Of a DNA stretch of 47,390 nt, positions 34,545 through 44,009 are shown piece by piece. A program made the translations under genes and the position numbers. Position 1 is the stretch's first letter. Each line of letters starts with the position of its first letter. The notes under the pieces are model-generated. The model worked only from the letters and a program-made list of their open reading frames with translations. It had not been told where the DNA came from and searched no databases. The stretch covers positions 1 through 47,390 of the forward strand of contig PAJP01000012.1 of the NCBI GenBank assembly GCA_002706095.1, read 5' to 3'. Source of the stretch: Methylophaga sp. GTDB lineage: Bacteria; Pseudomonadota; Gammaproteobacteria; Nitrosococcales; Methylophagaceae.

Positions 34545-36755
34545 ATGAACTTTAAACTGAATAACCCAGAAACTGATGGCGTTGAACTTCTTACTGATAA
34601 AGGTATATCGCGCCGTCGATTTTTAATTGGATCTGCTGGCGCTGGTGCAGGACTGTTGGTGGGCTTTGCTGTATCCCATAAGCTGCTCGCTGGCGTCATA
34701 AATGGTGATGAAGCTACTTTTATTCCAAATGCGTTCATTCGAATTTCTACCAGTGGAGACGTCACCCTCATCGTATCAAAAGCAGAGATGGGGCAAAGCG
34801 TATATACCTCCCTGCCTATGCTTATCGCTGAAGAACTCGAAGTAGAGCTGGATAAAGTCACGTTAGAGCACGCTCCGGCAGACGACTCAAAATATGCTGA
34901 CCCAATTTTGGGTGCTCAGGTTACTGGTGCGTCGACCTCTATTAGGGGGGCATGGGAGCCACTAAGACAGGCAGGTGCCGTTGCCAGAGAGGTCTTAATC
35001 GCTGCCGCCGCTAAAGAATGGAGCGTGAATGCCTCTGAATGCTATGCCGAAAATGGTGTGGTCAAACTAACAAACTCAGACAGACAGTTCACGTACGGCG
35101 AATTAGCAGAAAAAGCGGCCAGTATGCCTGTACCGGAGAAAGTCACGCTCAAGAAACCAGAAGATTTTAAGCTTATTGGTAAACCTATCAAGCGTTTGGA
35201 TGGTAAAGAGAAAGGTAATGGTACGGCGCATTATGGTATCGATGTCGATTTACCAGACATGAAGATTGCCACTATTGCCATGACACCGATCTTGGGTGGA
35301 AAGGTTAAGAAGCTCAATACTCCGAAAGCCAAAGCAATCAAAGGTGTTGTCGAAGTTATCGATATGGGTGACTCTGTCGCTGTTATTGCTACTGATATGT
35401 GGACGGCCAAACAGGGTATTGCCGCCCTTGAGATTGAGTGGACGCACGATAAGTTTAAACCACAAAACATGGAAGACATTATTGCTGAACTGGATAAGGC
35501 CAGCAAAACAGGTAGCGGCACGGCCAAAGCAGTTATCGCAAGAAACGATGGCGACTTTAGCAAAGCTTATAGTGAAGCATCGGATACCTTTGAAGCCGTG
35601 TATCAAATGCCGTTCTTGGCACATTCGCCAATTGAGCCTATGAATGCCACCGCGCTTGTTCAGAAAGATCGCTGTGATATTTGGGCCGGTACACAAGTGC
35701 CGACTATTGCTCAAGGTCATGCTGCAGAAATAACCGGTCTACCGGCAAGTCAAATCTTTGTTCATAACCACCAAATAGGCGGTGCATTTGGGCGACGCCT
35801 TGATGTCGACTTTATTGATCAAGCCGTGCGTATCGCCAAGCAGGTCAATTATCCAGTCAAACTGGTTTGGACGCGTGAAGAAGATATGCAGAACGATGTC
35901 TACAGACCGTATTACTACGACCACCTAAAAGCCGGCTTGAATGACAAAGGCGAACCTGTAGCTTGGCATCACCGTGTAACCGGTGCTTCCATCATGCTTC
36001 GTTGGATCCCATCACTGGTTAAAGATGGTCTTGATACGGATGCGGTAGAGTTGGCTCAGAATCCATTCTATGCCCCTGAAAATATTCTTGTTGACTATGT
36101 CAGACAGGAAACAAACGGCATGAGACCTGGATGGTGGCGTGGTGTAGGCGCGACGCATAATGCCTTCATGGTGGAGAGCTTTATTGATGAGTTGGCTCAT
36201 CGTGCCTCGGTTGATCCTGTCACATATCGTCGTAATTTATTGAAGCACCATCCTCGCGCCTTGGGTGTGCTGGAACTCTGTGCAAAGAAGGTCGACTGGG
36301 GTAAAAAACTCCCTGCTAATCACGGTCTGGGCATATCTGTGTTCGAAGGTTTTGGAACTTATCTTGCTCAAGTTGCAGAAGTGAAAGTGGAAGATGACGA
36401 AGTGAAAGTCATTCGTGTGGTCGCTGCAGTGGACTGTGGAATGGTTATCAACCCTAATCACGTTGTCGCTCAAATCGAAGGTGGCATTGTCTACGGATTA
36501 ACGGCTGCACTCTGGGGAGAAATTACCATCGAGAATGGTGTTATCAATCAGAAGAACTTTGACACTTACCAACTGCTGAGGATGAACCAATTACCTAACA
36601 TTGAGGTGCATTTGGTGAAAAGTGCTGAGGCTCCTGGAGGCATCGGTGAACCAGGTACAGCTGGTATCGCACCAGCTGTGACGAATGCCATCTATGCAGC
36701 ATCGAAGAAACGGATTCGTGAGCTACCTGTTTCCAAGCACTTAGATGCTTATTAA
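34545..36755 (+). CDS. Molybdopterin-binding subunit of xanthine-oxidase family (IorB-like)
   Basis: 736 residues. A twin-arginine signal (SRRRFLIGSAGAGAGLLVGF) near residue 25 indicates export of the folded enzyme with its small subunit to the periplasm. The catalytic domain follows: GQSVYTSLPMLIAEELEV, GAFGRRLDVDF, GVGATHNAFMVESFIDELAH and GGIGEPGTAGIAPAV, whose Glu is the catalytic base. This architecture is that of isoquinoline 1-oxidoreductase/aldehyde dehydrogenase beta subunits. Substrate is likely an aldehyde or N-heterocycle; it cannot be fixed from sequence. No cytochrome c subunit gene is nearby, so the electron acceptor is unknown. Confidence 0.9.
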   Translation: MNFKLNNPETDGVELLTDKGISRRRFLIGSAGAGAGLLVGFAVSHKLLAGVINGDEATFIPNAFIRISTSGDVTLIVSKAEMGQSVYTSLPMLIAEELEVELDKVTLEHAPADDSKYADPILGAQVTGASTSIRGAWEPLRQAGAVAREVLIAAAAKEWSVNASECYAENGVVKLTNSDRQFTYGELAEKAASMPVPEKVTLKKPEDFKLIGKPIKRLDGKEKGNGTAHYGIDVDLPDMKIATIAMTPILGGKVKKLNTPKAKAIKGVVEVIDMGDSVAVIATDMWTAKQGIAALEIEWTHDKFKPQNMEDIIAELDKASKTGSGTAKAVIARNDGDFSKAYSEASDTFEAVYQMPFLAHSPIEPMNATALVQKDRCDIWAGTQVPTIAQGHAAEITGLPASQIFVHNHQIGGAFGRRLDVDFIDQAVRIAKQVNYPVKLVWTREEDMQNDVYRPYYYDHLKAGLNDKGEPVAWHHRVTGASIMLRWIPSLVKDGLDTDAVELAQNPFYAPENILVDYVRQETNGMRPGWWRGVGATHNAFMVESFIDELAHRASVDPVTYRRNLLKHHPRALGVLELCAKKVDWGKKLPANHGLGISVFEGFGTYLAQVAEVKVEDDEVKVIRVVAAVDCGMVINPNHVVAQIEGGIVYGLTAALWGEITIENGVINQKNFDTYQLLRMNQLPNIEVHLVKSAEAPGGIGEPGTAGIAPAVTNAIYAASKKRIRELPVSKHLDAY

Positions 36756-36777
36756 GCAATGATGTTGAGTTACGGTT

Positions 36778-37776
36778 ATGAATTCACCTGACTTAGATGT
36801 ACTCAAGCGTGCTGAAGAGTGGCTAGCTGCCGGTCACGCAGCATACCTTTTCACTGTCATCAAAACCTGGGGCTCAGCGCCAAGAGTCCCAGGCTCTATT
36901 CTTGTCTTACGTGAAGACGGCCATTTAATCGGTTCGGTCTCTGGCGGGTGTATTGAGGATGATTTAGCGGACAAAGCAAAAGCTGGAGCTCTTCCACGTA
37001 CACCGGAAGTGCTTCGCTACGGCCTCACTCGCGATGAAGCGCAGCGCTTTGGTTTGCCCTGTGGTGGCGAGTTAGCGATATTTTGTGAACCATTATCTGA
37101 TAAAGCCAAGCTGACCAGTATCATCAGTGGTATTGAGTCCCATCAATTACTACGCCGTTCTGTTCATATGAAAACCGGTGAGGTGACGATAGAAAATGCC
37201 ATTCCAGGCAGTGAGCCGACACTGGAAGGTGACTTTTTTCACAGCTACTTTGGTCCGAAATTACGTTTGATCATCATTGGTGCTAATCAACTCGGCGCGG
37301 TGCTGGCCAATATCGCCACGACGTTGGATTATGAGGTCATCGTTTGTGATCCAAGAGAAGAGGTGGCGAGTGAATGGCAAGTATCAGGAAGCCAGTTACT
37401 TCAAATGATGCCCGATGATGCAATCGTCAAATTGAACCCGGATTCGCATACGGCTATCGTGGCCGTTACACATGATCCCAAGCTTGATGATATGGCCTTG
37501 TTAGAAGCTCTAACGAGTAATGCTTTCTATGTCGGTGCACTGGGCTCTAAAAAGAATCAGGTTAAACGTCGAGAAAGAATGAGAATGTTTGATCTAACTG
37601 AGGCAGAAATTTCTCGCCTCAGAGGACCTGTAGGCATAGCCATTGGTAGTCGGACTCCTGCCGAGATAGCTGTATCGATATTGGCAGAAATTATTCAAAC
37701 TCAAACTCAGCAGAGAGAAACCGCTAGTTCGCAGGAGGAAATAACACCCACTGCTAAAGCATCGGCGTGTGGCTAA
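36778..37776 (+). CDS. xdhC: XdhC/CoxF family maturation factor
   Basis: 332 residues. The N-terminal XdhC domain shows KTWGSAPRVPGSILVLREDG and GSVSGGCIEDDL; the C-terminal Rossmann-like domain shows LRLIIIGANQLGAVLANIATTLDYEVIVCDPR and FYVGALGSKKNQVKRRERM. In Rhodobacter capsulatus XdhC binds the molybdenum cofactor and, with a NifS-like desulfurase, adds the terminal sulfido ligand before insertion. The adjacent desulfurase gene supports the same job here. Starts about 20 bases after the Mo subunit stop. Confidence 0.9.
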   Translation: MNSPDLDVLKRAEEWLAAGHAAYLFTVIKTWGSAPRVPGSILVLREDGHLIGSVSGGCIEDDLADKAKAGALPRTPEVLRYGLTRDEAQRFGLPCGGELAIFCEPLSDKAKLTSIISGIESHQLLRRSVHMKTGEVTIENAIPGSEPTLEGDFFHSYFGPKLRLIIIGANQLGAVLANIATTLDYEVIVCDPREEVASEWQVSGSQLLQMMPDDAIVKLNPDSHTAIVAVTHDPKLDDMALLEALTSNAFYVGALGSKKNQVKRRERMRMFDLTEAEISRLRGPVGIAIGSRTPAEIAVSILAEIIQTQTQQRETASSQEEITPTAKASACG

Positions 37777-37788
37777 TCTGGAAAACTC

Positions 37789-38946
37789 ATGCAAATCGGC
37801 CAAACAATTTATTTTGATTATCAAGCATCCACACCTCTCGCTCCAGAAGTCTCTGCGGCCATGCAGCGGGTTCGACAGAATAGCTTTGCCAATCCGCATT
37901 CAACTCAGCACATTCTGGGGCGACGATCTGCAAGTGAAATCGACCAAGCTCGAAAAAGTATTGAAGATGTAATTGGTGCGGCACCAGAAGAAATTATCTT
38001 CACATCAGGCGCTACAGAGGCAAATAACCAGGCTATAGCCAGTGTTATGTTTGGTAACACCTCTGGACGTAAGAAAGTCCTGATCAGTGCTATCGAGCAC
38101 AAATGCATCAAGAATGCCGCCTACTTTTATGCTCAAAAATTAGGATATGTTGTAGAGGAAATTCCAGTACTAGCAACGGGTATCATCGATATGAAGGCCT
38201 ATAAAAGCATGCTCTCTGAGCAGGTTTTATTGGTTTGTATCATGGCGGTGAATAACGAAATCGGTACGATACAGCACATCAGTAAACTGGCATCGCTCGC
38301 CCATGATTGCGGTGCCTTATTTCACTGTGACGCAGCTCAGGCTCCAGAAGCTTTAGATATAGATGTAAAAGCATGGAATGTAGACATGTTGAGCCTGTCC
38401 GCTCATAAGGTCTATGGCCCGAAGGGGATTGGTGCACTGTTTATGAAAAACAGCTTGCAGGCTGAGTTGCCACCATTAATAAATGGTGGGGGGCAGCAAG
38501 CTGGAATGCGCTCAGGCACTTTACCAACGGAGTTATGCGTCGGTTTCGCGACAGCATTAACGCTGTCCAAGCAATGGGCAAATGATAGAAGACCAAGACT
38601 GAAAGAGCTCAGAGATTACTTTGTAACTGAACTCACAAACTCAGATATTGATTTTCGAATTAATGGGCACTCGCAATACCGTCATCCTGGTAACTTGAAT
38701 ATCCAGCTTCTTGGCTGTAATGCGTCAGAGCTGCTGACAATGATGGAACCTTATGTCTGTGCATCTACCGGGTCAGCATGCAACAGCGAAATGCTCCTTC
38801 CATCACATGTACTCAAATCAATAGGCTTGTCAGATGAAGAAGCGACTTCATCTATACGGTTTAGCTTGGGCAGATACACGTCATATGCCCAAATTGATGC
38901 GATAGTAGAAAAGCTGTCGGTGAGTATCAAATCACTCTGCGTATAA
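37789..38946 (+). CDS. Cysteine desulfurase, probably for Mo-cofactor sulfuration
   Basis: 385 residues. PLP enzyme of the NifS/IscS class: FTSGATEANNQAI, the Schiff-base Lys in SLSAHKVYGPKG, and the active Cys in STGSACNS. It begins 12 bases after xdhC with only a poor ribosome site, so coupling to xdhC is likely. Genomes have a housekeeping IscS in the isc cluster; this copy in a molybdenum operon is best explained as the sulfur donor for the cofactor, as shown for NifS4 with XdhC in R. capsulatus. The last gene of the operon. Confidence 0.9.
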   Translation: MQIGQTIYFDYQASTPLAPEVSAAMQRVRQNSFANPHSTQHILGRRSASEIDQARKSIEDVIGAAPEEIIFTSGATEANNQAIASVMFGNTSGRKKVLISAIEHKCIKNAAYFYAQKLGYVVEEIPVLATGIIDMKAYKSMLSEQVLLVCIMAVNNEIGTIQHISKLASLAHDCGALFHCDAAQAPEALDIDVKAWNVDMLSLSAHKVYGPKGIGALFMKNSLQAELPPLINGGGQQAGMRSGTLPTELCVGFATALTLSKQWANDRRPRLKELRDYFVTELTNSDIDFRINGHSQYRHPGNLNIQLLGCNASELLTMMEPYVCASTGSACNSEMLLPSHVLKSIGLSDEEATSSIRFSLGRYTSYAQIDAIVEKLSVSIKSLCV

Positions 38947-38964
38947 GCACTAAGGCAAAAAAAA

Positions 38965-38993
38965 GAGGAGCTCGGGGTACAAACGAGCTCCTC
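38965..38993 (-). terminator. Hairpin terminator for the SDR gene
   Basis: GAGGAGCTCG (38965-38974) pairs with CGAGCTCCTC (38984-38993). On the minus strand it runs into eight T residues, so it is the terminator of the SDR gene at 39096; plus-strand readthrough from the desulfurase lacks a T run. Confidence 0.8.
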
Positions 38994-39095
38994 AAAAACA
39001 CTACTAGAGAGAGGAAAAGTAATCCTTGGCAGAGGCCTCTCTTTGCTTCCTGAGGCGAGAAGCCTACAGCCAAGTAAGCTGAAACAAAAAGGGGC

Positions 39096-39905
39096 TTATG
39101 CTGTGGCTAAGCCATAACGAGGTGCTGGTTCAGGGTTCGCAAACTTGGGAGTCAGCTCGCGACGAGCAGCTTCCCAACGTGCCCAGTCTTCACCATCTTG
39201 CAGAGTAGGAATAGTCACTAACTCACCCTGGTCAAGCCCTGCCAGTGCAGCGTCAACCAAGTCTTCTGCAGTCATCATTTTTGGTGACTCTTTTTGCTTG
39301 GCATAACCTGCCACATCCCAGAATTCGGTAATTGTGCCGCCAGGTAAGACTGTCTGAACTCGAACACCTTTATCGGCGAGGTCACGCTGTAGAGTGTGGC
39401 CAAAGCTTAATACATACGATTTAGAGGCACTGTAAACACCGTTCAATAATTCAACGGCAATACCAACTACAGAGCTGATATTGATAATGGTGCCTGCGTT
39501 TCTTTCAACGAAAGCCGGTGCAGCTGCGTAGGTCAAACGTGTCAGGGCAGTGATATTGAGATTAATCATTGCTTCCATTTCATCAACATCGTTATCCAGC
39601 ACAGAGGAAACAGCGCCAACACCAGCATTATTAACAAGCATGGTTATGCTCTTGTCAGCTTTAAGCGTTTCTTCAACATCATGCAGTTCGTTTTTATTGT
39701 TCAAGTCGGCAGCAATTGTTTTCACTGAGCGACCGGTCTCTGAAGTTAGCTTACTGGCGAGCGTATTTAGACGATCTTTATTGCGGGCTACCAAAATAAG
39801 GTCATAACCACGCTTTGCAAGACGATCAGCATAGATGGCACCAATACCTGTTGATGCGCCGGTGATTAATGCTGTTCCTTTAGTTGAGTGTGTTGTAGCA
39901 GTCAT
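39096..39905 (-). CDS. Short-chain dehydrogenase/reductase
   Basis: 269 residues, with AAGGAGAA upstream. Classical SDR motifs: TGASTGIGAIYADRLAKRG (cofactor), MLVNNAGVG, catalytic Ser in INISSVVG and YxxxK in YSASKSYV. VARN after strand 2 with no acidic residue suggests NADP(H). The substrate is unknown. Divergent from the GlxA-type regulator at 40172, which may control it; the 266-base gap between them holds AT-rich sequence with no clear operator. Confidence 0.92.
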   Translation of the reverse strand: MTATTHSTKGTALITGASTGIGAIYADRLAKRGYDLILVARNKDRLNTLASKLTSETGRSVKTIAADLNNKNELHDVEETLKADKSITMLVNNAGVGAVSSVLDNDVDEMEAMINLNITALTRLTYAAAPAFVERNAGTIINISSVVGIAVELLNGVYSASKSYVLSFGHTLQRDLADKGVRVQTVLPGGTITEFWDVAGYAKQKESPKMMTAEDLVDAALAGLDQGELVTIPTLQDGEDWARWEAARRELTPKFANPEPAPRYGLATA

Positions 39906-40171
39906 AAAAGTTCTCCTTTAAGGAAATTGCTCGACGAAAAATGTCTGAGTGAGTGTTATTCTGAACCTCACGCGAAATGACTGCAATGACATATATACAA
40001 GCATTTAGGACAATCTTTTGTTTTCTGCTTGTAATGGGGGTTTAGAGAGGTTTATGTAAGTTATGTGGTTGTAAATTCTATATTTGTAGTGATTTCTATG
40101 CAAGCTTTGTTATAATTAATAAGTGTCTTTATATGTATGTATACAATAAATAATGTCTACAGGGGTTTGTC

Positions 40172-41119
40172 ATGCATAAAATTGGCTTGGTCGTATTTCC
40201 TAACTTTCAAACACTCGGTCTTGCGGTGGCAACCGTGTTTGAATACGCGAATCTTTTACACACCGAAGCTGTATATGAGTTTCACCTCGTATCAGAGCAT
40301 GGTGGCCCTGTAATGACGTCTCAATCATTCTCGGTAAACACTGAACGATTAACGAATAACTCCTATGACACCTTAATAGTCGGAGGAGATAATGACTGCA
40401 ACATTCCATCTGAAAGGTTGATCGATTACCTAAGAAATGCCCCAGAACAGATAAGACGAATCGCGTCGATCTGTACTGGGGCTTATTTACTTGCAGAAGC
40501 GGGGTTGCTTGATGGGAAACGTGCCACAACGCATTGGTATCATGCCAATGACTTTCGCAAACGCTACCCTAAGATTGAACTTGATGAAGACCGTATCTTC
40601 GTCGTCGATGGACAAATATGGACATCAGCAGGATTAAGTGCGGGCGTTGATCTCGCACTTGCGATTGTTGAAAAAGACTTAGGCGCTGAGCTTGCTCGGC
40701 AGGTAGCCAGAAAGTTAGTCGTCTACCAACGCCGTGGTGGTGGACAATCGCAGTTTTCAGCACTGCTAGAAATGGATGCCAAGACTGATCGCGTGCAAAG
40801 TGTATTGGCTTATGCCAAGGAGAATCTGCGAGAGGAGTTATCAGTGGAGGCACTCGCGGAAGTCGCTAGACTCAGTCCACGTCAGTTTAGCCGTGTGTTC
40901 AGAGAGGAGACGGGGCAGTCACCTGCGAAAGCCGTGGAGCTTATTCGTGTTGAAGCCGCACAATTAATGATTGAGACAAGCCAGCACCCACTTGATGTGA
41001 TTGCCCGTGAGACCGGCTTTGGCGACCGAGAGCGAATGAGGCAATCCTTCATTCGCGTGATTGGTGAATCACCACAGGCTATCAGGCGGGTATCATCAAA
41101 AGCCAGGGTATCAATTTGA
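40172..41119 (+). CDS. GlxA/FtrA-type AraC regulator with DJ-1/PfpI domain
   Basis: 315 residues. Residues about 1-190 are the DJ-1/PfpI fold (KIGLVVFPNFQTLGLAVATVFEYANLL; RIASICTGAYLLAEAGLLDGKRATTHW with the nucleophile-elbow Cys). Residues about 215-315 are the AraC double helix-turn-helix (LSVEALAEVARLSPRQFSRVFREETGQSP; DVIARETGFGDRERMRQSF). The domain combination is typical of regulators of catabolic or stress genes that sense a small molecule via the PfpI pocket. Target probably the divergent SDR gene. Confidence 0.92.
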   Translation: MHKIGLVVFPNFQTLGLAVATVFEYANLLHTEAVYEFHLVSEHGGPVMTSQSFSVNTERLTNNSYDTLIVGGDNDCNIPSERLIDYLRNAPEQIRRIASICTGAYLLAEAGLLDGKRATTHWYHANDFRKRYPKIELDEDRIFVVDGQIWTSAGLSAGVDLALAIVEKDLGAELARQVARKLVVYQRRGGGQSQFSALLEMDAKTDRVQSVLAYAKENLREELSVEALAEVARLSPRQFSRVFREETGQSPAKAVELIRVEAAQLMIETSQHPLDVIARETGFGDRERMRQSFIRVIGESPQAIRRVSSKARVSI

Positions 41120-41131
41120 GTCTTCGATCAA

Positions 41132-42010
41132 TTAAAAGTTAAGGTGGCCATCAACACAAGTAATAGCATTTCCGCCAACTCTAATCGCTTCAGTCGTTAT
41201 GGAAAGTTTGAGTTGTCCAGCCCGGCCAAGCACTGAACCTTGCGAAGCGAGTAGCTCATTACCGAACTCAGATGTTTGCCGCGTATGTTGAATATAAGCA
41301 GCAACACTTCCATTGCCACTTCCGCAAACGGGATCTTCATTGACACCATGTGCAGGTGCAAATGCTCTTACTTCAATTGATGAGGGTTTTCCTTCGGGCT
41401 GTTTACCGAAGATCACAACGCCCGTGCGATTATCGATTTGATCATTTATTTTCATTCGTTGCAGGTCGGGCTCACACTGAAGAACATGGTAGGAACTAGG
41501 TAGTTGTGCGACTAGCCAACGTGGACCTACATCTACGATATAGGGCGGCATATCTTGTTGCAGATTTGTGCCTAAAGTAGATTCCAATTCTGCAGTTTCA
41601 TCACTATCCAATGCTGAGAATTTAGGTGTAGGCAGATCGAAGAATATCCACTGTGCACCGTCAGTTGTCTGCTCGATATTTAACGTGACTAGGCCCGCAC
41701 CACATTGCTGAACCAGCTTACCTTCTCTAGCCTTGACCAAACTGGCTTCCAATAAAGCATGCGCAGTACCGATAGTCGGGTGACCGGCAAAGGGCAGCTC
41801 GGCATTGGGCGTAAAAATACGCACATGATAGTCGGCGCCTTCTTCCGTCACCGGTACGATAAACGTCGTTTCCGACAAATTTGTCCAGTTAGCAATCTGC
41901 TGCATCTGCTCGGTCGACAGTCCCTTCGCGTCGAGGATGACTGCAACCGGGTTACCCTTGAAGGGTACGGTCGTAAAGACATCGACTGTTTTATACGCTA
42001 GCTGATTCAT
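41132..42010 (-). CDS. PhzF family isomerase-like protein
   Basis: 292 residues. The two-lobed PhzF/DAP-epimerase fold is marked by VDVFTTVPFKGNPVAVILDA, NLSETTFIVPV with the catalytic Glu, RIFTPNAELPFAGHPTIGTAHAL, and GVNEDPVCGSGNGSVAAYI. In phenazine biosynthesis PhzF isomerises DHHA, but most homologues outside such clusters have unknown substrates and there are no other phz genes here. The stop faces the end of the GlxA-type regulator 12 bases away. It lies 22 bases after the MFS gene on the same strand, so the two form a likely operon. Confidence 0.9.
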   Translation of the reverse strand: MNQLAYKTVDVFTTVPFKGNPVAVILDAKGLSTEQMQQIANWTNLSETTFIVPVTEEGADYHVRIFTPNAELPFAGHPTIGTAHALLEASLVKAREGKLVQQCGAGLVTLNIEQTTDGAQWIFFDLPTPKFSALDSDETAELESTLGTNLQQDMPPYIVDVGPRWLVAQLPSSYHVLQCEPDLQRMKINDQIDNRTGVVIFGKQPEGKPSSIEVRAFAPAHGVNEDPVCGSGNGSVAAYIQHTRQTSEFGNELLASQGSVLGRAGQLKLSITTEAIRVGGNAITCVDGHLNF

Positions 42011-42032
42011 AGTGTGACCTTAGTATTTATTT

Positions 42033-43247
42033 TTAGGCTGTGGCGAAAACCTGTTTCGGGTGCTGCTCACGAATAGGCAGGTTAACCACTGCCGCAATAG
42101 CAGCCAATACAATATCGGCATACCACATCCATTCGTAACTACCGCTTTGTGCCAGGGTAATGCCACCTAACCAGGCTCCAAAGAAACCGCCAATCTGGTG
42201 GCTAAATAAGGCAAAGCCAAACAGCGTCGCCAAGTAACGTGCGCCGAATAATTTACCAATCAAACCGGCGGTCGGAGGAACAGTAGCAAGCCAGGTCACA
42301 CCAAGCACGGCAGCAAAGAGATAAAAGGTAAATTCTGTTTTCGGCGCCATTAAATAGATAATGATGGCGATGGCACGCGATGCATACATCCAGAATAAGA
42401 TCATTTTCATCCGCCGTGTTTGGCCAAGCCAGCCTGCCCAGATACTGCCCACCACATTGGCAAGACCAATAATCGCGAGCGATGTTGAACTCACGGTGGC
42501 AGGCAGGTGGCAAAGGCCAATCTCACCCGGTAAATGGGTAACCAGAAACGCGATATGGAAGCCGCAAGTAAAAAAGCCAACATTCAGGCAAAAGTAGCTT
42601 TTGTCTCTAAAAGCAATCTTAAGCTGCTCACGTAAGCCTATTGATGGCGTGTCATCAACAACCTGCACCTGCTTTTTATGGTGTTTATCACGTAGTGGCA
42701 AGGCCAGAAGAATGGTCGAAAGAGACGTTACTGCCAGGGTAATAATGGCAACCACCCAGTTAAAGGAGTTAATCAAGGCCTGAGTGATGGGGGCAAAAAT
42801 AAACTGCCCCATAGAGCCGCCCGCATTGATATAACCTGACGCCATCGAGCGATGCTCTGCCGGTAAGCGTCTTGCCGCCGCACCGATTAGGATTGAAAAA
42901 CTGCCCGCGCCAGCCCCGGCAGCGGTGAGAATTCCTATCGCAAAGACCAATCCAAAACCCGAACTCATATAGGGTGTCATAGCTAAGCCAAGGGCTAATA
43001 TCAATGTTCCAAGTACGATGACGCTGAATGATCCGACACGATCAGCCAACATGCCGAACAATGGTTGGGCTGCTCCCCAGGTGAACTGTGCAACAGCCAT
43101 GGCAAAACTGATGGTAACGATACCCAATCCAGTGAAGTCATTTATCGGCGAGACGAACAGTCCCATGGACTGGCGTATTCCCATGGTGATGGCGAGAATC
43201 GCTGCGGCAGAAAGGACTAATGTCCAGAAGGCTGTGCGTTGGTTCAT
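42033..43247 (-). CDS. MFS transporter (OFA/CynX-like)
   Basis: 404 residues from the second Met (MNQRTAFWT). Twelve membrane segments; the N-terminal LAITMGIRQSMGLFVSPIND and the motif GAAQPLFGMLADRVGSFSV fit the oxalate/formate antiporter-like and CynX-like group of monocarboxylate or amino-acid exporters. The substrate is unknown. Shares an operon with the PhzF-like gene and is divergent from the second TetR gene, with about 97 bases between, where a likely TetR operator half lies; TetR may also control this transporter. Confidence 0.85.
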   Translation of the reverse strand: MNQRTAFWTLVLSAAAILAITMGIRQSMGLFVSPINDFTGLGIVTISFAMAVAQFTWGAAQPLFGMLADRVGSFSVIVLGTLILALGLAMTPYMSSGFGLVFAIGILTAAGAGAGSFSILIGAAARRLPAEHRSMASGYINAGGSMGQFIFAPITQALINSFNWVVAIITLAVTSLSTILLALPLRDKHHKKQVQVVDDTPSIGLREQLKIAFRDKSYFCLNVGFFTCGFHIAFLVTHLPGEIGLCHLPATVSSTSLAIIGLANVVGSIWAGWLGQTRRMKMILFWMYASRAIAIIIYLMAPKTEFTFYLFAAVLGVTWLATVPPTAGLIGKLFGARYLATLFGFALFSHQIGGFFGAWLGGITLAQSGSYEWMWYADIVLAAIAAVVNLPIREQHPKQVFATA

Positions 43248-43292
43248 GAAGTTCACTTAAAGTAATAAGATTTAATTCAATCAAGTATTGCA

Positions 43293-43316
43293 ATTATGTA
43301 GCCGTGACTATATATT
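43293..43316. promoter_or_regulatory. Imperfect TetR operator upstream of the NemR-like gene
   Basis: ATTATGTAGCC followed by GACTATATATT, an imperfect version of the perfect 24-base palindrome at 43967-43990. It lies between the divergent MFS and TetR genes. Confidence 0.5.
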
Positions 43317-43344
43317 TATTTTTCAGAATCTACAAGAGGTAGGT

Positions 43345-43929
43345 ATGGCTGGTCGCCCAAGACAATTCGACATTGATAAAGCAGTAGAAAGCGCGCTGTT
43401 CCTGTTCATAGAAAAAGGCTATGAAGGAGCTACTTTTGCTGAATTAATCAGTGCAATGAAGATTAGTCCTCCTAGCTTTTATGCCGCTTTTGGCAGTAAA
43501 GAACAGCTATTCCATAGGGCTTTAGAGTTGTATGTTGCCAGGATCAGGGCGATCAGAGACGAAGCAATAGCAAAGCCTAACGCCCGTGCAGTTGTTGATC
43601 ATTTGCTTCATGAACTGAGCAAAGAAGTCAGTCGGGACTCTTCTGCTAAAGGTTGTCTCCTCGTACAAGGTGCACTGGTGTGTAGCGATAATGCAGTACG
43701 AGTGAGAGATGAACTTCAACGTGAGAGAGAGGCAATGACTTCAGCGTTGACTAAACGTTTTAGACATGCAGAAAACACTGGTGATAGTAGTCTGCCAGGT
43801 TCGGCAGATGATATTGCTCGACTTACAACGATGGTTATTGCGGGCCTTGCTACCCAGGCTGCGAGTAAGGTTCCGATGGACTTGATCGACGCGGCTATTA
43901 AGTCTTACATAGCTTTATTTAAAGAGTAA
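43345..43929 (+). CDS. TetR family repressor, NemR-like
   Basis: 194 residues from the ATG at 43345, preceded by a GAGGTAGGT ribosome site. N-terminal TetR domain: GRPRQFDIDKAVESALFLFIEKGYEGATFAELISAMKISPPSFYAAFGSKEQLF. The C-terminal domain contains SAKGCLLVQGALVCSDN, the GCL.. motif of NemR/AcuR-type sensors. It is followed by an Old Yellow Enzyme gene, the same pairing as E. coli nemR-nemA, where NemR senses electrophiles through Cys residues. A palindrome in front of each gene supports shared repression. Confidence 0.9.
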   Translation: MAGRPRQFDIDKAVESALFLFIEKGYEGATFAELISAMKISPPSFYAAFGSKEQLFHRALELYVARIRAIRDEAIAKPNARAVVDHLLHELSKEVSRDSSAKGCLLVQGALVCSDNAVRVRDELQREREAMTSALTKRFRHAENTGDSSLPGSADDIARLTTMVIAGLATQAASKVPMDLIDAAIKSYIALFKE

Positions 43930-43935
43930 ACGAGA

Positions 43936-43960
43936 GGGAATCTGGTGTTCCCTATTTTTT
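43936..43960 (+). terminator. Terminator of the NemR-like gene
   Basis: GGGAA (43936-43940) and TTCCC (43948-43952) with a seven-base loop, then a T run to 43960. Separates the repressor from the enzyme gene. Confidence 0.7.
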
Positions 43961-43966
43961 CGCCTA

Positions 43967-43990
43967 ATTATGTAGCTACAGCTACATAAT
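43967..43990. promoter_or_regulatory. Perfect 24-bp palindrome upstream of the OYE gene
   Basis: Arms ATTATGTAGCT and AGCTACATAAT around a two-base centre, 20 bases before the OYE start. Best candidate operator for the NemR-like repressor. Confidence 0.75.
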
Positions 43991-44009
43991 ATTTATTGAG
44001 GTATCTGAT

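Noticed and set aside
35250-35720. Long antisense frames within the Mo subunit gene
   Set aside because: Shadow of a strongly conserved coding sequence.
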